Source: Atopobacter sp. AH10
Lineage (GTDB): Bacteria > Bacillota > Bacilli > Lactobacillales > Aerococcaceae
Assembly: GCF_003664595.1 (NCBI RefSeq)
Contig: NZ_QXPZ01000019.1
Span: forward strand, 62,001-126,000
Direction of reading: 5' to 3'
Length of the DNA stretch: 64,000 nt
In this document: piece by piece, positions 34,972 through 44,307 of the stretch
How the letters are laid out: every line of letters starts with the position of its first letter
How positions within the stretch are numbered: the first letter of the stretch is position 1
Notes under the pieces: model-generated
The model's input: the letters and a program-made list of their open reading frames with translations, nothing else
What the model was told of the DNA's origin: nothing
Database searches by the model: none
Program-made: the position numbers and the translations under genes

Positions 34972-35616
34972 ATGGTTCAAGTAGCTATTTTTGATTTAGA
35001 TGGTTTGTTGGTAGATACAGAGCTCATTTCTTGGAAAGTTTATCAAGAGGTTTTGAAAGAAAGTCATCAGACCATGACTAAGGAAGAGTATGCAGAATAT
35101 TATAGTGGAGTTAGTCATGAAAACAATGTGAAGAGGTTAAAAGAAAGCTACCAGTTAGAAGATTCTATTGAGCTATTGGATAAAAAGTCTAGTGAATTAG
35201 AAAAGAAGTTAATTCAAGAAGGAGTAGACTTGAAAAAGGGAGCCAAAGAACTCCTTCGTTATTTAAAGTCAAAAGGATTTTTACTAGCCTTAGCAAGTTC
35301 AAGTACGCCTGATCGAGCGGAGACTATTCTCAATCAACATCAGCTTGTTCATTACTTCGATTGCTTTGTATTTGGACAAGAAGTAGTTAAGGGGAAACCC
35401 TATCCTGATATCTTTTTAAAGGCTTGCCAAAAATTAGGCGCAGGAGTTAAAGAAGCTATTGTATTTGAAGATAGTGATGCTGGAATTCGAGCTGCATTTT
35501 CTGCTGGCATTCCTGTTATTTGTATCCCGGATTTGAAAGAACCGGCTAAGGAAATAAGAGAGTTGACAGAGGCTATTTATCCCAATTTACTTGAGGCGAT
35601 GACTTATTTTGAATAG
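34972..35616 (+). CDS. HAD-family phosphatase (beta-phosphoglucomutase-like)
   Basis: HAD subfamily IA hydrolase of 214 residues. Motif I is IFDLDGLLVDTELIS, motif II LALASSSTPDRAETIL, motif III GKPYPDIFLKA and motif IV AIVFEDSDAGIRAAFSAG. A helical cap lies at about 20-85. Ribosome binding site AGAGGAGGAAAAGCTTA. Likely a sugar-phosphate phosphatase; substrate unknown. A separate transcript from the operon upstream. Confidence 0.88.
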   Translation: MVQVAIFDLDGLLVDTELISWKVYQEVLKESHQTMTKEEYAEYYSGVSHENNVKRLKESYQLEDSIELLDKKSSELEKKLIQEGVDLKKGAKELLRYLKSKGFLLALASSSTPDRAETILNQHQLVHYFDCFVFGQEVVKGKPYPDIFLKACQKLGAGVKEAIVFEDSDAGIRAAFSAGIPVICIPDLKEPAKEIRELTEAIYPNLLEAMTYFE

Positions 35617-35661
35617 TTTCCTTTAGAGGAGAATTCGGATGTGCCTTTTTATTTATACGTA

Positions 35662-35939
35662 GTTGTTGGTGAATGTAAGCAATGATGAATATAAAACTCA
35701 GTCTGACCGAACTGGAGGAAAGAGTCCTTCATCGGGAGCAGCGTAAAAGGAAGTCAAGCGAATTACTTGCTGTGCCGAAAGGCTTACAGCAAGTTTGAGA
35801 CTGACTAGCTGGGAGACCAAGGCTCCCAGTGGTCCCGCTGCATTTTCCCGGATGAAGGTAACTCTTATCCGAAAGAATCGGTCATTTTTGTGCTTTATAT
35901 TACATGTACAGACAACCGTCTGTCTCTTTCACCAACAAC
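35662..35939 (+). ncRNA. Large structured RNA of unknown class
   Basis: A 278-base element closed by a perfect 12-bp helix: GTTGTTGGTGAA (35662-35673) with TTCACCAACAAC (35928-35939). Further nested helices are TATAAA/TTTATA (35690-35695, 35894-35899), TGACCGA/TCGGTCA (35704-35710, 35878-35884), CCTTCATCGGGA/TCCCGGATGAAGG (35726-35737, 35846-35858) and GCAGCG/CGCTGC (35738-35743, 35836-35841). Hairpins lie at 35765-35794 (GAAA tetraloop), 35809-35829 and 35908-35923. TCAGTCT/AGACTGA (35698-35704, 35798-35804) could form a pseudoknot. Strand shown is the one with G-U compatible pairs and gene direction; strand is inferred. No protein gene is credible here. I could not match it to RNase P, tmRNA, SRP, 6S or a known riboswitch. 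Confidence 0.65.
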
Positions 35940-36288
35940 AAAAAGTTGTCAGCGCTTTATTTTATGGATGGAAAAAATTATTCATCTCTTCTATACTGAA
36001 GTTGACGAATAAGAGGGAAAAAGCAGGAGGAAAACTACTGGCAGTACCCCTTTTTCTAAGTATAAGAAATAATTGATGAAAAACTTTTTATAAAGAGGTA
36101 TTATAGTGGATAAGACTAACTTGAAGAAGTATAGTCGATAAAATCATTTTTAAAATAGGGAAATAGAGGGGATCATTCTCTGCCGTAGAACGAGAGGTTA
36201 GGGTGATATCTCGATCAAGCAGGGACAGCCTCTATTGCTCATTGATCGTTGCCTGTCAATTGATGAAGCAAGAAAAGGAGGGAATCAA

Positions 36289-37521
36289 ATGGAAGAAAAA
36301 GAATTTTTGGATAAGTATTTAACAGATAGAAGGAATACTTCATGTCTTAAATGGGATTATCTTAACACACGTTATGGCGAAAAGGATTTATGGCCAATGT
36401 GGGTTGCTGATATGGAGTTTAAAAGTCCGGATGGCGTTATTGAGGCTCTAAAGAGGCGGGTGGATCATGGCGTATTTGGCTATAGCTTTTGTTGGGATAG
36501 TTACTATGAAGCCTACTCCAATTGGATGGAGGAAAACTTTAATTATCCGATAAAGAGTGATTGGGTTAGAACTTCTGTTGGGGTTGTGCCAGCCTTGTAT
36601 TGGTTTATCCATTGCTTTACTGAGGAAGAGGATGGTGTTTTGATTATGCCACCCGTCTATTATCCTTTTCATCAATGTATTACGGATACCAATAGAAAGA
36701 AAGTACTGGTGGATTTGATCCATCAAGACAATCAATATGCCATTGATTATGCAAAGGTAGAAGAAAAGATTCAAGAAGAGAAGGTTAAACTGCTCATTTT
36801 CTGTTCGCCACACAATCCTGCTTCTAGAGTATGGAAAGAGGAGGAGTTGGATAGATTATTTGCTATTTGCCAAAGACACGGTGTTTTAATTGTGAGCGAT
36901 GAAATTCATCAAGATTTCACCTTTAATGGTCACCAGCATACACCAGCTCCAAGGGTTCATGATGGGAAATATAAAGATCAAATAATCTTAGTGAATGCTG
37001 CGTCTAAAACCTTTAATCTTGCTGGCTTAGTTCATTCAAATATCGTGATTGAAAACGAGGAGCTAAGACTACAGTTTGATGATTATCAAAAATCTCATGT
37101 GCCGATGGAGGTCAATATTTTGGGTCATTTAGCGACTGAAGAGGCCTATCGCCATGGGAAAGACTGGCTCAAGGCACTCAAGGGTGTCATTTGGTCTAAT
37201 TATCTTTACCTCAAAGAAAGCATTGAAAGAGAATTGCCAGAAGTAAAAGTAGCCGATTTACAAGGGACTTATTTGCCGATGATCGATCTGTCTCATCTCA
37301 TTGATACAGAAGGGGATGAAAAGGTTATTGTCAATAACATGCCAGTTCCTAAGAAGTTAAAGCATTTTGTTCAAGACAAGTGTCGACTGGCAGTGGATTA
37401 TGGCGCTTGGTTTGGCGATGCTTATCAAGGTTACATTCGCTTCAATTTGGCCACAGATCCTCAAATTGTCAAAAAAGTTGTTGATACGCTCATTAGTCAG
37501 GCCAAAGAATTGAAGGCATAG
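36289..37521 (+). CDS. PLP-dependent MalY/PatB family lyase
   Basis: Fold-type I PLP enzyme of 410 residues, MalY/PatB family, members of which act as cystathionine/cysteine beta-lyases. Start region LKWDYLNTRYGEKDLWPMWVADMEFKSP is diagnostic. The PLP Lys is in NAASKTFNLAGL, the Asp in VSDEIHQDF. The start at 36289 follows AAAAGGAGGGAATCAA. The leader between 35940 and 36288 shows a small hairpin CGAGA...TCTCG but no recognised riboswitch. Downstream NhaC-type antiporter is probably co-transcribed (75-base gap). Confidence 0.88.
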   Translation: MEEKEFLDKYLTDRRNTSCLKWDYLNTRYGEKDLWPMWVADMEFKSPDGVIEALKRRVDHGVFGYSFCWDSYYEAYSNWMEENFNYPIKSDWVRTSVGVVPALYWFIHCFTEEEDGVLIMPPVYYPFHQCITDTNRKKVLVDLIHQDNQYAIDYAKVEEKIQEEKVKLLIFCSPHNPASRVWKEEELDRLFAICQRHGVLIVSDEIHQDFTFNGHQHTPAPRVHDGKYKDQIILVNAASKTFNLAGLVHSNIVIENEELRLQFDDYQKSHVPMEVNILGHLATEEAYRHGKDWLKALKGVIWSNYLYLKESIERELPEVKVADLQGTYLPMIDLSHLIDTEGDEKVIVNNMPVPKKLKHFVQDKCRLAVDYGAWFGDAYQGYIRFNLATDPQIVKKVVDTLISQAKELKA

Positions 37522-37596
37522 ACTAGGTGTTAGCAATTCGTCGTAACCCTTGTCGAATGAATTTATTCACAATAGCAGAAAGTAAGGGAGGATGTT

Positions 37597-38922
37597 ATGG
37601 AAAAAACGAAAAAACTGGATTATTGGGCATTTTTACCACTGATCATTTTTTTAGCGATTTATGTCGGTGTCGGTTTATTTATGGTTCTACGAGGGGTTGA
37701 AGACCCTTTTAAGCAATTTCCAAGGCATGTGGCGCTTTTAGTCGGATTAGCTGTAGCACTCTTGTTGGAAAGAGAAACCCCTATTGGTAAAAAAATTGAT
37801 ATTTTGTGTGAACATATGGGTAATTCTGGAGTGATGATGATTGTCCTCATTTATTTATTGGCTGGAGGTTTTCAAGGAGCAGCTGCTTCTATGGGAGGTA
37901 AAGATTCCGTTGTCAATTTCTGCTTAAATCATATTCCAGCCCAGTTTTTGGTTCCAGGTATCTTTTTGATGGGGGCTTTTATATCGACGTCAATTGGGAC
38001 ATCTATGGGGACAGTAGCTGCTTTGGCGCCAGTTGCCCTTAGTGTCGCCCAAGGAGCACATTTGAATGTCCCATTGACCTGTGCAGCTGTTATTGGTGGG
38101 GCTTATTTTGGGGATAACCTCTCTATGATCTCGGATACGACTATTTCTGCGACACAAGGTGTAGGGGCAGAAATGAAAGATAAATTCAAAATGAACTTTT
38201 ATATTGCTCTTCCAGCTGCTATTGTCGCAACTCTCCTTTATGGTATTTTAGGAGGATCTGCTGGAATAGTGGATAAACCATCTTATGATTTTATTCAAAT
38301 CGTTCCTTATATCTTGGTATTGGTCACAGCACTAGTGGGAATGAATGTGGTCTTAGTCTTGTTTTTAGGGATTGTCGTTGCTGGTGTGATCGGTTTAGTT
38401 CAAGGGCATGTGACTTTTATTGGCTATGTTCAGGCAACTGGCGAGGGAATGGCGGATATGTTTAGTATCAGTATCGTTGCCATCTTGATTTCTGGGATGA
38501 TTGGTTTAGTGAAATACTACGGAGGGGTGGAATGGTTAGTCAAGTCGATTACTAACCGAATCCATACGAGACGTGGAGCAGAGTACGGGATTTCTTTTCT
38601 ATCAGGTATTTTGTCGGCAGCCTTGATTAACAATACTATCGCCATTATTATTGCTGCACCAATGGCTAAAGAAATAGGTCAAAAATTCAAGATTGCGCCT
38701 AAACGCTTGGCCTCATTATTAGATATATTTGCCTGTGCCTTTATTGCTTTAATGCCTCATGATGGTGGGATGCTGATGGTGACAGGTCTAACTAAAGTTT
38801 CACCACTTGAAGTATTAAAATATTCCTTCTATTTCTTTGCACTGATCATAGCTAGTCTATTAACGATACATTTTGGGCTTTTACGGACGAAAGAGGAAAA
38901 AGAAAGTCTGGTTCAAAACTAG
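37597..38922 (+). CDS. NhaC-family Na+/H+ antiporter
   Basis: Membrane transporter of 441 residues with 10-12 helices, NhaC/MleN family. The conserved region GAFISTSIGTSMGTVAALAPVA and GGAYFGDNLSMISDTTISATQGVG are present, with the Asp pair typical of the family. Some members exchange Na+ for H+, others couple to organic acids (malate/lactate). Ribosome binding site AAGGGAGGATGTT. Context with a beta-lyase could suggest an amino- or keto-acid exchange, but this is not shown. Confidence 0.85.
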   Translation: MEKTKKLDYWAFLPLIIFLAIYVGVGLFMVLRGVEDPFKQFPRHVALLVGLAVALLLERETPIGKKIDILCEHMGNSGVMMIVLIYLLAGGFQGAAASMGGKDSVVNFCLNHIPAQFLVPGIFLMGAFISTSIGTSMGTVAALAPVALSVAQGAHLNVPLTCAAVIGGAYFGDNLSMISDTTISATQGVGAEMKDKFKMNFYIALPAAIVATLLYGILGGSAGIVDKPSYDFIQIVPYILVLVTALVGMNVVLVLFLGIVVAGVIGLVQGHVTFIGYVQATGEGMADMFSISIVAILISGMIGLVKYYGGVEWLVKSITNRIHTRRGAEYGISFLSGILSAALINNTIAIIIAAPMAKEIGQKFKIAPKRLASLLDIFACAFIALMPHDGGMLMVTGLTKVSPLEVLKYSFYFFALIIASLLTIHFGLLRTKEEKESLVQN

Positions 38923-38975
38923 TTAATTGCTCGTAAAGTACGGAGGCAGTGCTAGTGGGAAAATAATTCAAAATG

Positions 38976-39106
38976 AAAAAGCGAGTATAAATGCTCCTGT
39001 CTGTGACACTTAAAAAAGTGAGGCTCTATACTTAGTACTGACTGTGATACTTAAAAATTGGAAAAGCGAGTATAAATGTTGATAGAACAACGTTTATACT
39101 CGCTTT
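38976..39106 (+). repeat. Dispersed hairpin repeat, full copy plus partial copy
   Basis: Full copy 39036-39106: TACTGACTGTGATACTTAAA..., then a long hairpin AAAGCGAGTATAAATGTTG (39063-39081) with CAACGTTTATACTCGCTTT (39088-39106). A partial copy occurs at 38976-39016 (GCGAGTATAAATG... then TGTGACACTTAAAAA). A second full copy in reverse orientation is at 45907-45976. The hairpin probably also terminates the convergent nhaC-like and DUF2207 genes. Confidence 0.8.
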
Positions 39107-39215
39107 AATGTTGGGCTGGTTACTGGATAATTTTTCTTATAGGGTTATAGGGTAAGGAGAGCAATTCACCCCTTGTATGAGATGAACTGATGAAGCAAAA
39201 TACATAGCTATGGAC

Positions 39216-41120
39216 TTAGAAAGCTCCACCGCCACCGCCTCCACCAGAGCCAAAGGATGAACCACTAGAGAATCCACCGCCAAAGCCAGAAGAATTGTCG
39301 CCAGAATAGTTATCTGAAGAAGAAACAACCGACTGGGCGGTATGGTAACCCTTGTTGATGCTTTGGTTGAATAAGATATAGTCGACACTTGGGTTTGTTG
39401 TGACAACAGCCAAGTTACTTTCCGCTAAAACATCTTCTGGGAAGACATGAGAGAGTTCTTTGGCCACTTGTTTGGCTTGACCCAGTACGAGAGCATAAAC
39501 GAGGTATTGTTCCCATATGATCAAGGATTGGTGTTTGGCTCGGTCGAGATGGGCTATGTCCTTGAGCATTTGTTGGAAGGCTTGCCACTTGTTTTTCTCA
39601 TATTTCCCCTTAGCAGTTAAATGTTGACTGAGTGGAAGGAAAAGAAAGATTAGCTGTAAAAGGGAGAGGATGAAGAGGCTTAGATGGATTTTTGTAAAGA
39701 AAGTATTGCTTGCTATAGTGTAGAAAATTAAGTAGAGCACTTCTACTATTAGCAGTATGCCAGATAGAATTTTAAAGAGAAGGATCCCTCTTTCGGCCTG
39801 ATCACTAGCTGAACGGACATAGTCTAATTCTTGCATCTCTTTGTCGGCTTTTTCTGCAATTTGATCCAGCTGGTTTAGGTAGCTCCTAGCCTTTTGCCTA
39901 GCATAATGTTTTATATTGGCAGTGGTCACCGTATGCTCTTTACCAATTTTTTGAAAGAGTAAATTGAGAACAGCTTGTTCAACTGCAGGTAATTTTTCGC
40001 TAGAGTTAGGTCTCTTTAATAAGTTCATCCGGAATTCTTTGCCTGCTTTTTTAGATCGCTTGGCACCTTTTGGAGTATAACTTTCCATACTCATCCAATT
40101 CTTTCGGACGAGATTGAGTACTACGGAAGATAAAAGATTACCATCAAGGGGCATGTCATAGAGACCAACGCCTAAGCTAATAGGGTTAAGGTCTGATGGA
40201 GGTTCAAACAAGTGTTGAGGAATATGGGGGAAATCTTTTAGAGCATGTCTTCGATAATTTCTTAACCAAGCGAGGAAAGCAAAAGCAGGAAGAACTAGAA
40301 AGCTTAGACCAGCAATTAAGATTTGACTGATCTGCTTTAGCTTTTGTAAGAATCTTTGCCGTTTTTGTGCAGCTCTTTTGTCTGCTTCAACCAAGGCTTT
40401 TTCTGCTTTTAGAATCTGATGGAATTTATCCTGATCCTTGATGTTTTTATTTTGTGGCACTAAATAAGTTGGGAAAAGAACATGGGCTTCTAAAAATTGC
40501 CCTTTTGGATTATGGGGAAGGGTCATTATCACCGTTTGACGATCTTTTCCCCGCTTAATGCGACCATTTGGATCACCATGCCCAAAAACACGGAATTTAT
40601 CCAAGTCATCTTCAGTTACGGCTTGTGGGAGTTTTATAGTGGCAGTAATGTTTTGAAGAGAATTTTCCCACTGCGATCCAATCAGTCGGCGATTCAATTC
40701 TGCCGTGTCTCTGTATGAGGTGATGAGGTAGGGCAAGCGATAAGTGACGAGTAAGGTCACTTGATCATTTTTCCCAGGATAAAAAATTTTATAGCGCCAC
40801 ATACCTTGGGAGTTTTCTTTTGTATAGCTTCCTGTAGCCTTTGAATCGGCTTCTTTTACCTCTGTTTGATTCACTTTAAAGCGGACATTTTCGGGTTCTT
40901 GGTAAAGATGAGTGGGATCGAGCTGATAGATTAATCCCTTGTGCGATCCGCTAAACTGATAGCGGTAGGACTCTTTTACTTCAGCTGTCCCATCAGATTG
41001 TATTATATAATCAATATTTACTTGATCAATCTTGTAAGAAACGGCTAAAAGACTGGAGTTGAAGCTCAAGAAGGCAACAAATCCGACAAATAGACTGATC
41101 CATAATTGACGAATTTTCAT
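39216..41120 (-). CDS. DUF2207 family membrane protein
   Basis: Surface/membrane protein of 634 residues. Signal peptide (about 1-26), then an extracellular beta-rich DUF2207 domain (about 30-235) starting YKIDQVNIDYIIQSDGTAEVKESYRYQF, a transmembrane helix near 270-292, a cytoplasmic stretch, two further helices near 460-510, and a cytosolic part ending in a Gly/Ser-rich tail (F-G-S-G followed by seven Gly). Ribosome binding site AAAGGGGAAAGC. Family function unknown. The preceding gene on this strand encodes a HerA-like ATPase, about 220 bases upstream. Confidence 0.87.
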   Translation of the reverse strand: MKIRQLWISLFVGFVAFLSFNSSLLAVSYKIDQVNIDYIIQSDGTAEVKESYRYQFSGSHKGLIYQLDPTHLYQEPENVRFKVNQTEVKEADSKATGSYTKENSQGMWRYKIFYPGKNDQVTLLVTYRLPYLITSYRDTAELNRRLIGSQWENSLQNITATIKLPQAVTEDDLDKFRVFGHGDPNGRIKRGKDRQTVIMTLPHNPKGQFLEAHVLFPTYLVPQNKNIKDQDKFHQILKAEKALVEADKRAAQKRQRFLQKLKQISQILIAGLSFLVLPAFAFLAWLRNYRRHALKDFPHIPQHLFEPPSDLNPISLGVGLYDMPLDGNLLSSVVLNLVRKNWMSMESYTPKGAKRSKKAGKEFRMNLLKRPNSSEKLPAVEQAVLNLLFQKIGKEHTVTTANIKHYARQKARSYLNQLDQIAEKADKEMQELDYVRSASDQAERGILLFKILSGILLIVEVLYLIFYTIASNTFFTKIHLSLFILSLLQLIFLFLPLSQHLTAKGKYEKNKWQAFQQMLKDIAHLDRAKHQSLIIWEQYLVYALVLGQAKQVAKELSHVFPEDVLAESNLAVVTTNPSVDYILFNQSINKGYHTAQSVVSSSDNYSGDNSSGFGGGFSSGSSFGSGGGGGGGAF

Positions 41121-41158
41121 AAGTTCAGCTTTCCCCTTTCTATTGATTTTAGCCTTTC

Positions 41159-41351
41159 TAAATGAATAGTTTTCATGATTAAGGAAGGCTATTCCCTAAA
41201 TGAATAGCTCTCGTGAGCATGGGCGATCTATTCCCGACAGAATAGTTTTCATGATGAAGGGATGTCGGTTGCCTAACTGAATAATTTTCATGAGTCGAGG
41301 AGGCCAGTTTCCTGATAGAGTATTTCTTGTGATGAAGGAGAGGCTATTTCC
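41159..41351. repeat. Degenerate 38-39 bp tandem repeats
   Basis: About five imperfect units (starting near 41159, 41196, 41235, 41273 and 41312) share a core like AATAGTTTTCATGATGAAGG followed by GGCTATTTCC. The last unit runs into the 3' end and stop codon of the HerA-like gene. No reading frame is maintained. Confidence 0.75.
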
Positions 41352-42900
41352 TTTTCATGATGGAACCGAGAAGGCCACGAGCGATCTCTCGACCAATAGA
41401 ACGAGTGATAGTGCCTAACATGGAGTCGATTCCCTTGTCTAAATAGGATTTCTTGCGACGATTAGAAACTTTTTGTTGGCGTTCTAATTCCTTTTCTTGA
41501 CGTTTCCTTTCAGCAGCTTGTTCTTTTTCCCATTTTTCTTTGGCAGCATTAGCTTCTTTTTCTCTTTGCTTCCATTCGGCTTCTTGTTTCTCTAAAAGAG
41601 CTGCCTGTTCTTGTGCTAATTTATCTTGTTCAATCCGCTTGAGGAGGACTTCATAGGCGCTTTCTCGATCGATTGTTGTTTTGTACTTAGTATAAAGAGG
41701 AGATGATGAAATCAGTGAGGCGTATTCAGCATCCGTCAAAGCCGTAAAGGAAGAATGCGGAGGCATAATGGTTGTCTTGTCCGCTACTTGAGGAGCACCA
41801 GTTTCATCTGGGAAAGACACGATGGCTTGACCTGTTTTCAATCCAATCAATTCTTCTTTAATGTCTAAAGTTCCGTCTTGACGGAAGGTATTAGCGACGG
41901 CATTGATGGCTTTTAATTCTTTCGGTGAGTAGGCGCGTAATTGGTGGATGATGCGATTGGCCAATTGCGAAGAAACATCTTCTGGAATGTCTAGAGGGTT
42001 TTGGGTGATAAAGAATACCCCAACTCCCTTACTTCTGACTAGACGAACAATTTGGATAATCTTATCCTGCAATAAACTTGGGGTGTTGTTGAAAAGGGTG
42101 TGCGCTTCATCAAAGAAGAAAACTAATTTTGGTTGGTCTAGGTCGCCGACTTCTGGGAAATTTTCGTAAATTTCTGAAAGAAGGTAGAGAAGTAGCATGG
42201 AATAGATCAAAGGATTAGCGATGAGCTTGTCTGCTTGTAGAATGTTGACGGTACCTTTTCCCGTGCTATCTTGTCTCAGGAGATCATTGATTTCTATAGC
42301 AGGTTCCCCGAAGAATAAATCGCCACCTGCATCTTCTAAAGTGAGCAACTTCCTGGAAATAGCGGCTAAACTTTGGCTAGACACATTTCCATAAGTTTGG
42401 CTAATTTCTTTGCTGTGTTCTGTGGCATAAAGGATCATTTGCCTTAAGTCTTTGAGGTCGATTAACAAGAGGCCATTTTCATCTGCCACTTTAAAGACGA
42501 TGGTTAAAACCCCAGTTTGGGTATCATTTAAGTCGAGAATGTTCGCTAACATCAATGGTCCCATTTCGGAAACGGTCACCCGAAAAGGAATCCCTTTTTG
42601 ACCATAGACGTCCCACATCGTGACAGGATAGGCATGAAAGTCAAAATCTTCTACCCCAATGCTTTTTAAACGTTCTGCTATTTTATCATTAGAGCTACCT
42701 GCTTGTGAAAGGTTAGCTAGGTCACCTTTGACATCTGCTAAAATACTCGGGATACCAGCATCTGATAGACCTTCAACTAAGACTTTTAAACTAATGGTTT
42801 TCCCTGTTCCTGTTGCTCCAGCAATGAGTCCATGGCGATTTACTTTGTTGAGAAGAATTGACTGTTCTTTTGTCCCTTTACCCATTAAAATTTTATCCAT
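41344..42900 (-). CDS. HerA-like/DUF853 ATPase
   Basis: RecA-fold ATPase of 518 residues of the HerA/DUF853 (YjgR-like) group. Walker A is GATGTGKT near residues 26-33. Walker B is KLVFFFDEAHTLF. The sensor region is FFITQNPLDIPEDV. A C-terminal coiled coil of about 70 residues is rich in Lys, Glu and Gln (roughly 400-490). The start ending at 42900 follows AGGAGGTCAAACTA; the upstream in-frame ATG has no such site. Family members may be DNA translocases or helicases; cellular role unclear. Confidence 0.87.
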   Translation of the reverse strand: MDKILMGKGTKEQSILLNKVNRHGLIAGATGTGKTISLKVLVEGLSDAGIPSILADVKGDLANLSQAGSSNDKIAERLKSIGVEDFDFHAYPVTMWDVYGQKGIPFRVTVSEMGPLMLANILDLNDTQTGVLTIVFKVADENGLLLIDLKDLRQMILYATEHSKEISQTYGNVSSQSLAAISRKLLTLEDAGGDLFFGEPAIEINDLLRQDSTGKGTVNILQADKLIANPLIYSMLLLYLLSEIYENFPEVGDLDQPKLVFFFDEAHTLFNNTPSLLQDKIIQIVRLVRSKGVGVFFITQNPLDIPEDVSSQLANRIIHQLRAYSPKELKAINAVANTFRQDGTLDIKEELIGLKTGQAIVSFPDETGAPQVADKTTIMPPHSSFTALTDAEYASLISSSPLYTKYKTTIDRESAYEVLLKRIEQDKLAQEQAALLEKQEAEWKQREKEANAAKEKWEKEQAAERKRQEKELERQQKVSNRRKKSYLDKGIDSMLGTITRSIGREIARGLLGSIMKRK

Positions 42901-43092
42901 TAGTTTGACCTCCTGTATAAAATGTATTGAGATAGTATGTATGAGGGAAGATCCCAAGTCAGACTAATAATAGGAGCTTCTTTCTCATATTATAGCAAAT
43001 TGTATGGCGTGGGTGGAATATCAAGAAGTCCTTGAGCGTTCTCTTCTCTTACTAGTAGTTTTTTATAATAGCTTTTTCCCACTAGGAGGGTT

Positions 43093-43101
43093 TGCTATAA
43101 T
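43093..43101 (+). promoter_or_regulatory. Extended -10 promoter for EamA gene (intergenic 42901-43197)
   Basis: TGCTATAAT is an extended -10 element; a similar TATAAT lies about 33 bases upstream. No good -35 is needed for this type. Nothing else is seen in the 297-base spacer between divergent genes. Confidence 0.5.
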
Positions 43102-43197
43102 AGCTAGTACTTTATATCATAGAATTTAAAATAGTTTTTGGACTGGATAATGGATCAGATAGAGAGGGCTAAAGATAGTTAAAAGGGAGTGGATAGA

Positions 43198-44097
43198 ATG
43201 AAAAGGCAAACAAAAGGGATGGCTTTGGCAGCATTTGGGGGGAGTCTATGGGGCTTAGCTGGGATAATGGTTGAACTGTTATTTAAGCATAAGGCCTTTA
43301 GCCCAGAGTGGGTGGTCTCTAATCGATTAGTCTATGCAGGAGTACTGATTTTGGCCTATGCCAAATTAATCATGGGTCAGAAGATATGTCGTGTGTTTAA
43401 ACAGAAGAAAGATGCTAGTTCCCTTCTTGCTTTTGCTCTTATAGGGATGGCTGGAGTACAATATTTATTTTTCAAGGCTATCGAAAGTTCTGGAGCAGCT
43501 TTAGCGGCTATCCTGCAATTTACAGCACCTATTTTTATTTATCTCTATCAGTTGCTAGCGAGGGAAAAAGCTTTATATTGGAAAGAATTTTTGCTGATCC
43601 TTGGAGCGGTTTTTGGGGTAGGCCTCATGGTAACTAATGGCTCTTTAAATAGTTTAAACTTTTCAAGTACAGGGGTATTCGCAGGGATAGGTTCAGCTGT
43701 TGCTGGGGCATTCTATATTTTACAGCCTAGAAGAATACAAGCTATATACGGCTCAGCAACCGTAGTTGGCTGGGGGATGCTTCTTGCAGGGATATTTTTT
43801 CAAGGAATAGCGCCTATATGGTCAGTTAAAGAAATTCTAGATCTCTATAGTCTCATCTTGTTAGCTGGGATCATTGTCTTTGGTACGGCTTTTTCTTTCT
43901 TGAGTTATTTATCATCAACGGCCTATATTTCACCCAGTCTTGCTTCTGTCATGACTGCCCTTGAACCTATTCTATCGGTTATTTTAACGGTTTTGATCTT
44001 TAAGAAATCTTTCGGTTTGTATGAAATAATTGGTATGGTGTTGGTCTTGAGTATGGTGATCTTCCTATCACAGATGGAAAGTAAGGGAGAAAACTAA
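43198..44097 (+). CDS. EamA/DMT-family transporter
   Basis: Ten-helix transporter of 299 residues with two EamA domains; the first helix has GGSLWGLAGIM. The start is the ATG at 43198, spaced from AAAAGGGA; a GTG three codons earlier is too close. Related to RhaT/YdzE-type permeases. Substrate unknown. It is not closely similar to the other EamA protein at 19978. Confidence 0.85.
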   Translation: MKRQTKGMALAAFGGSLWGLAGIMVELLFKHKAFSPEWVVSNRLVYAGVLILAYAKLIMGQKICRVFKQKKDASSLLAFALIGMAGVQYLFFKAIESSGAALAAILQFTAPIFIYLYQLLAREKALYWKEFLLILGAVFGVGLMVTNGSLNSLNFSSTGVFAGIGSAVAGAFYILQPRRIQAIYGSATVVGWGMLLAGIFFQGIAPIWSVKEILDLYSLILLAGIIVFGTAFSFLSYLSSTAYISPSLASVMTALEPILSVILTVLIFKKSFGLYEIIGMVLVLSMVIFLSQMESKGEN

Positions 44098-44307
44098 AGG
44101 CTTATAGGCATAAGGAAAGTTTGAAAGTATATTAAGAGAAGTGAAAAGTATAATGAAAGCGAGACTATAATGAGCTTTATTAGCTATGAAGGATAAGCTT
44201 AGCTAAAAAAGGCTATAATAGTGGATAAAATTAAGAAATAGAAGCTAGAGAAGCATAGAACAACTATGGTATAGTGAAGTTAAGGCAAATAGAAAAGGAG
44301 ATGACTT

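Noticed and set aside
35711-35730. RNase P RNA, because of GGAGGAAAG
   Set aside because: The rest of the P4 partner sequence and the length and layout of a Firmicutes RNase P RNA are missing.
35795-36076. 93-residue open frame over the structured RNA
   Set aside because: No ribosome binding site, odd composition, and it overlaps long complementary helices; non-coding RNA explains the sequence better.
39137-39406. Minus-strand 89-residue frame near the end of the DUF2207 gene
   Set aside because: It is a shadow of the Gly/Ser-rich tail coding sequence in another frame, with no ribosome binding site.
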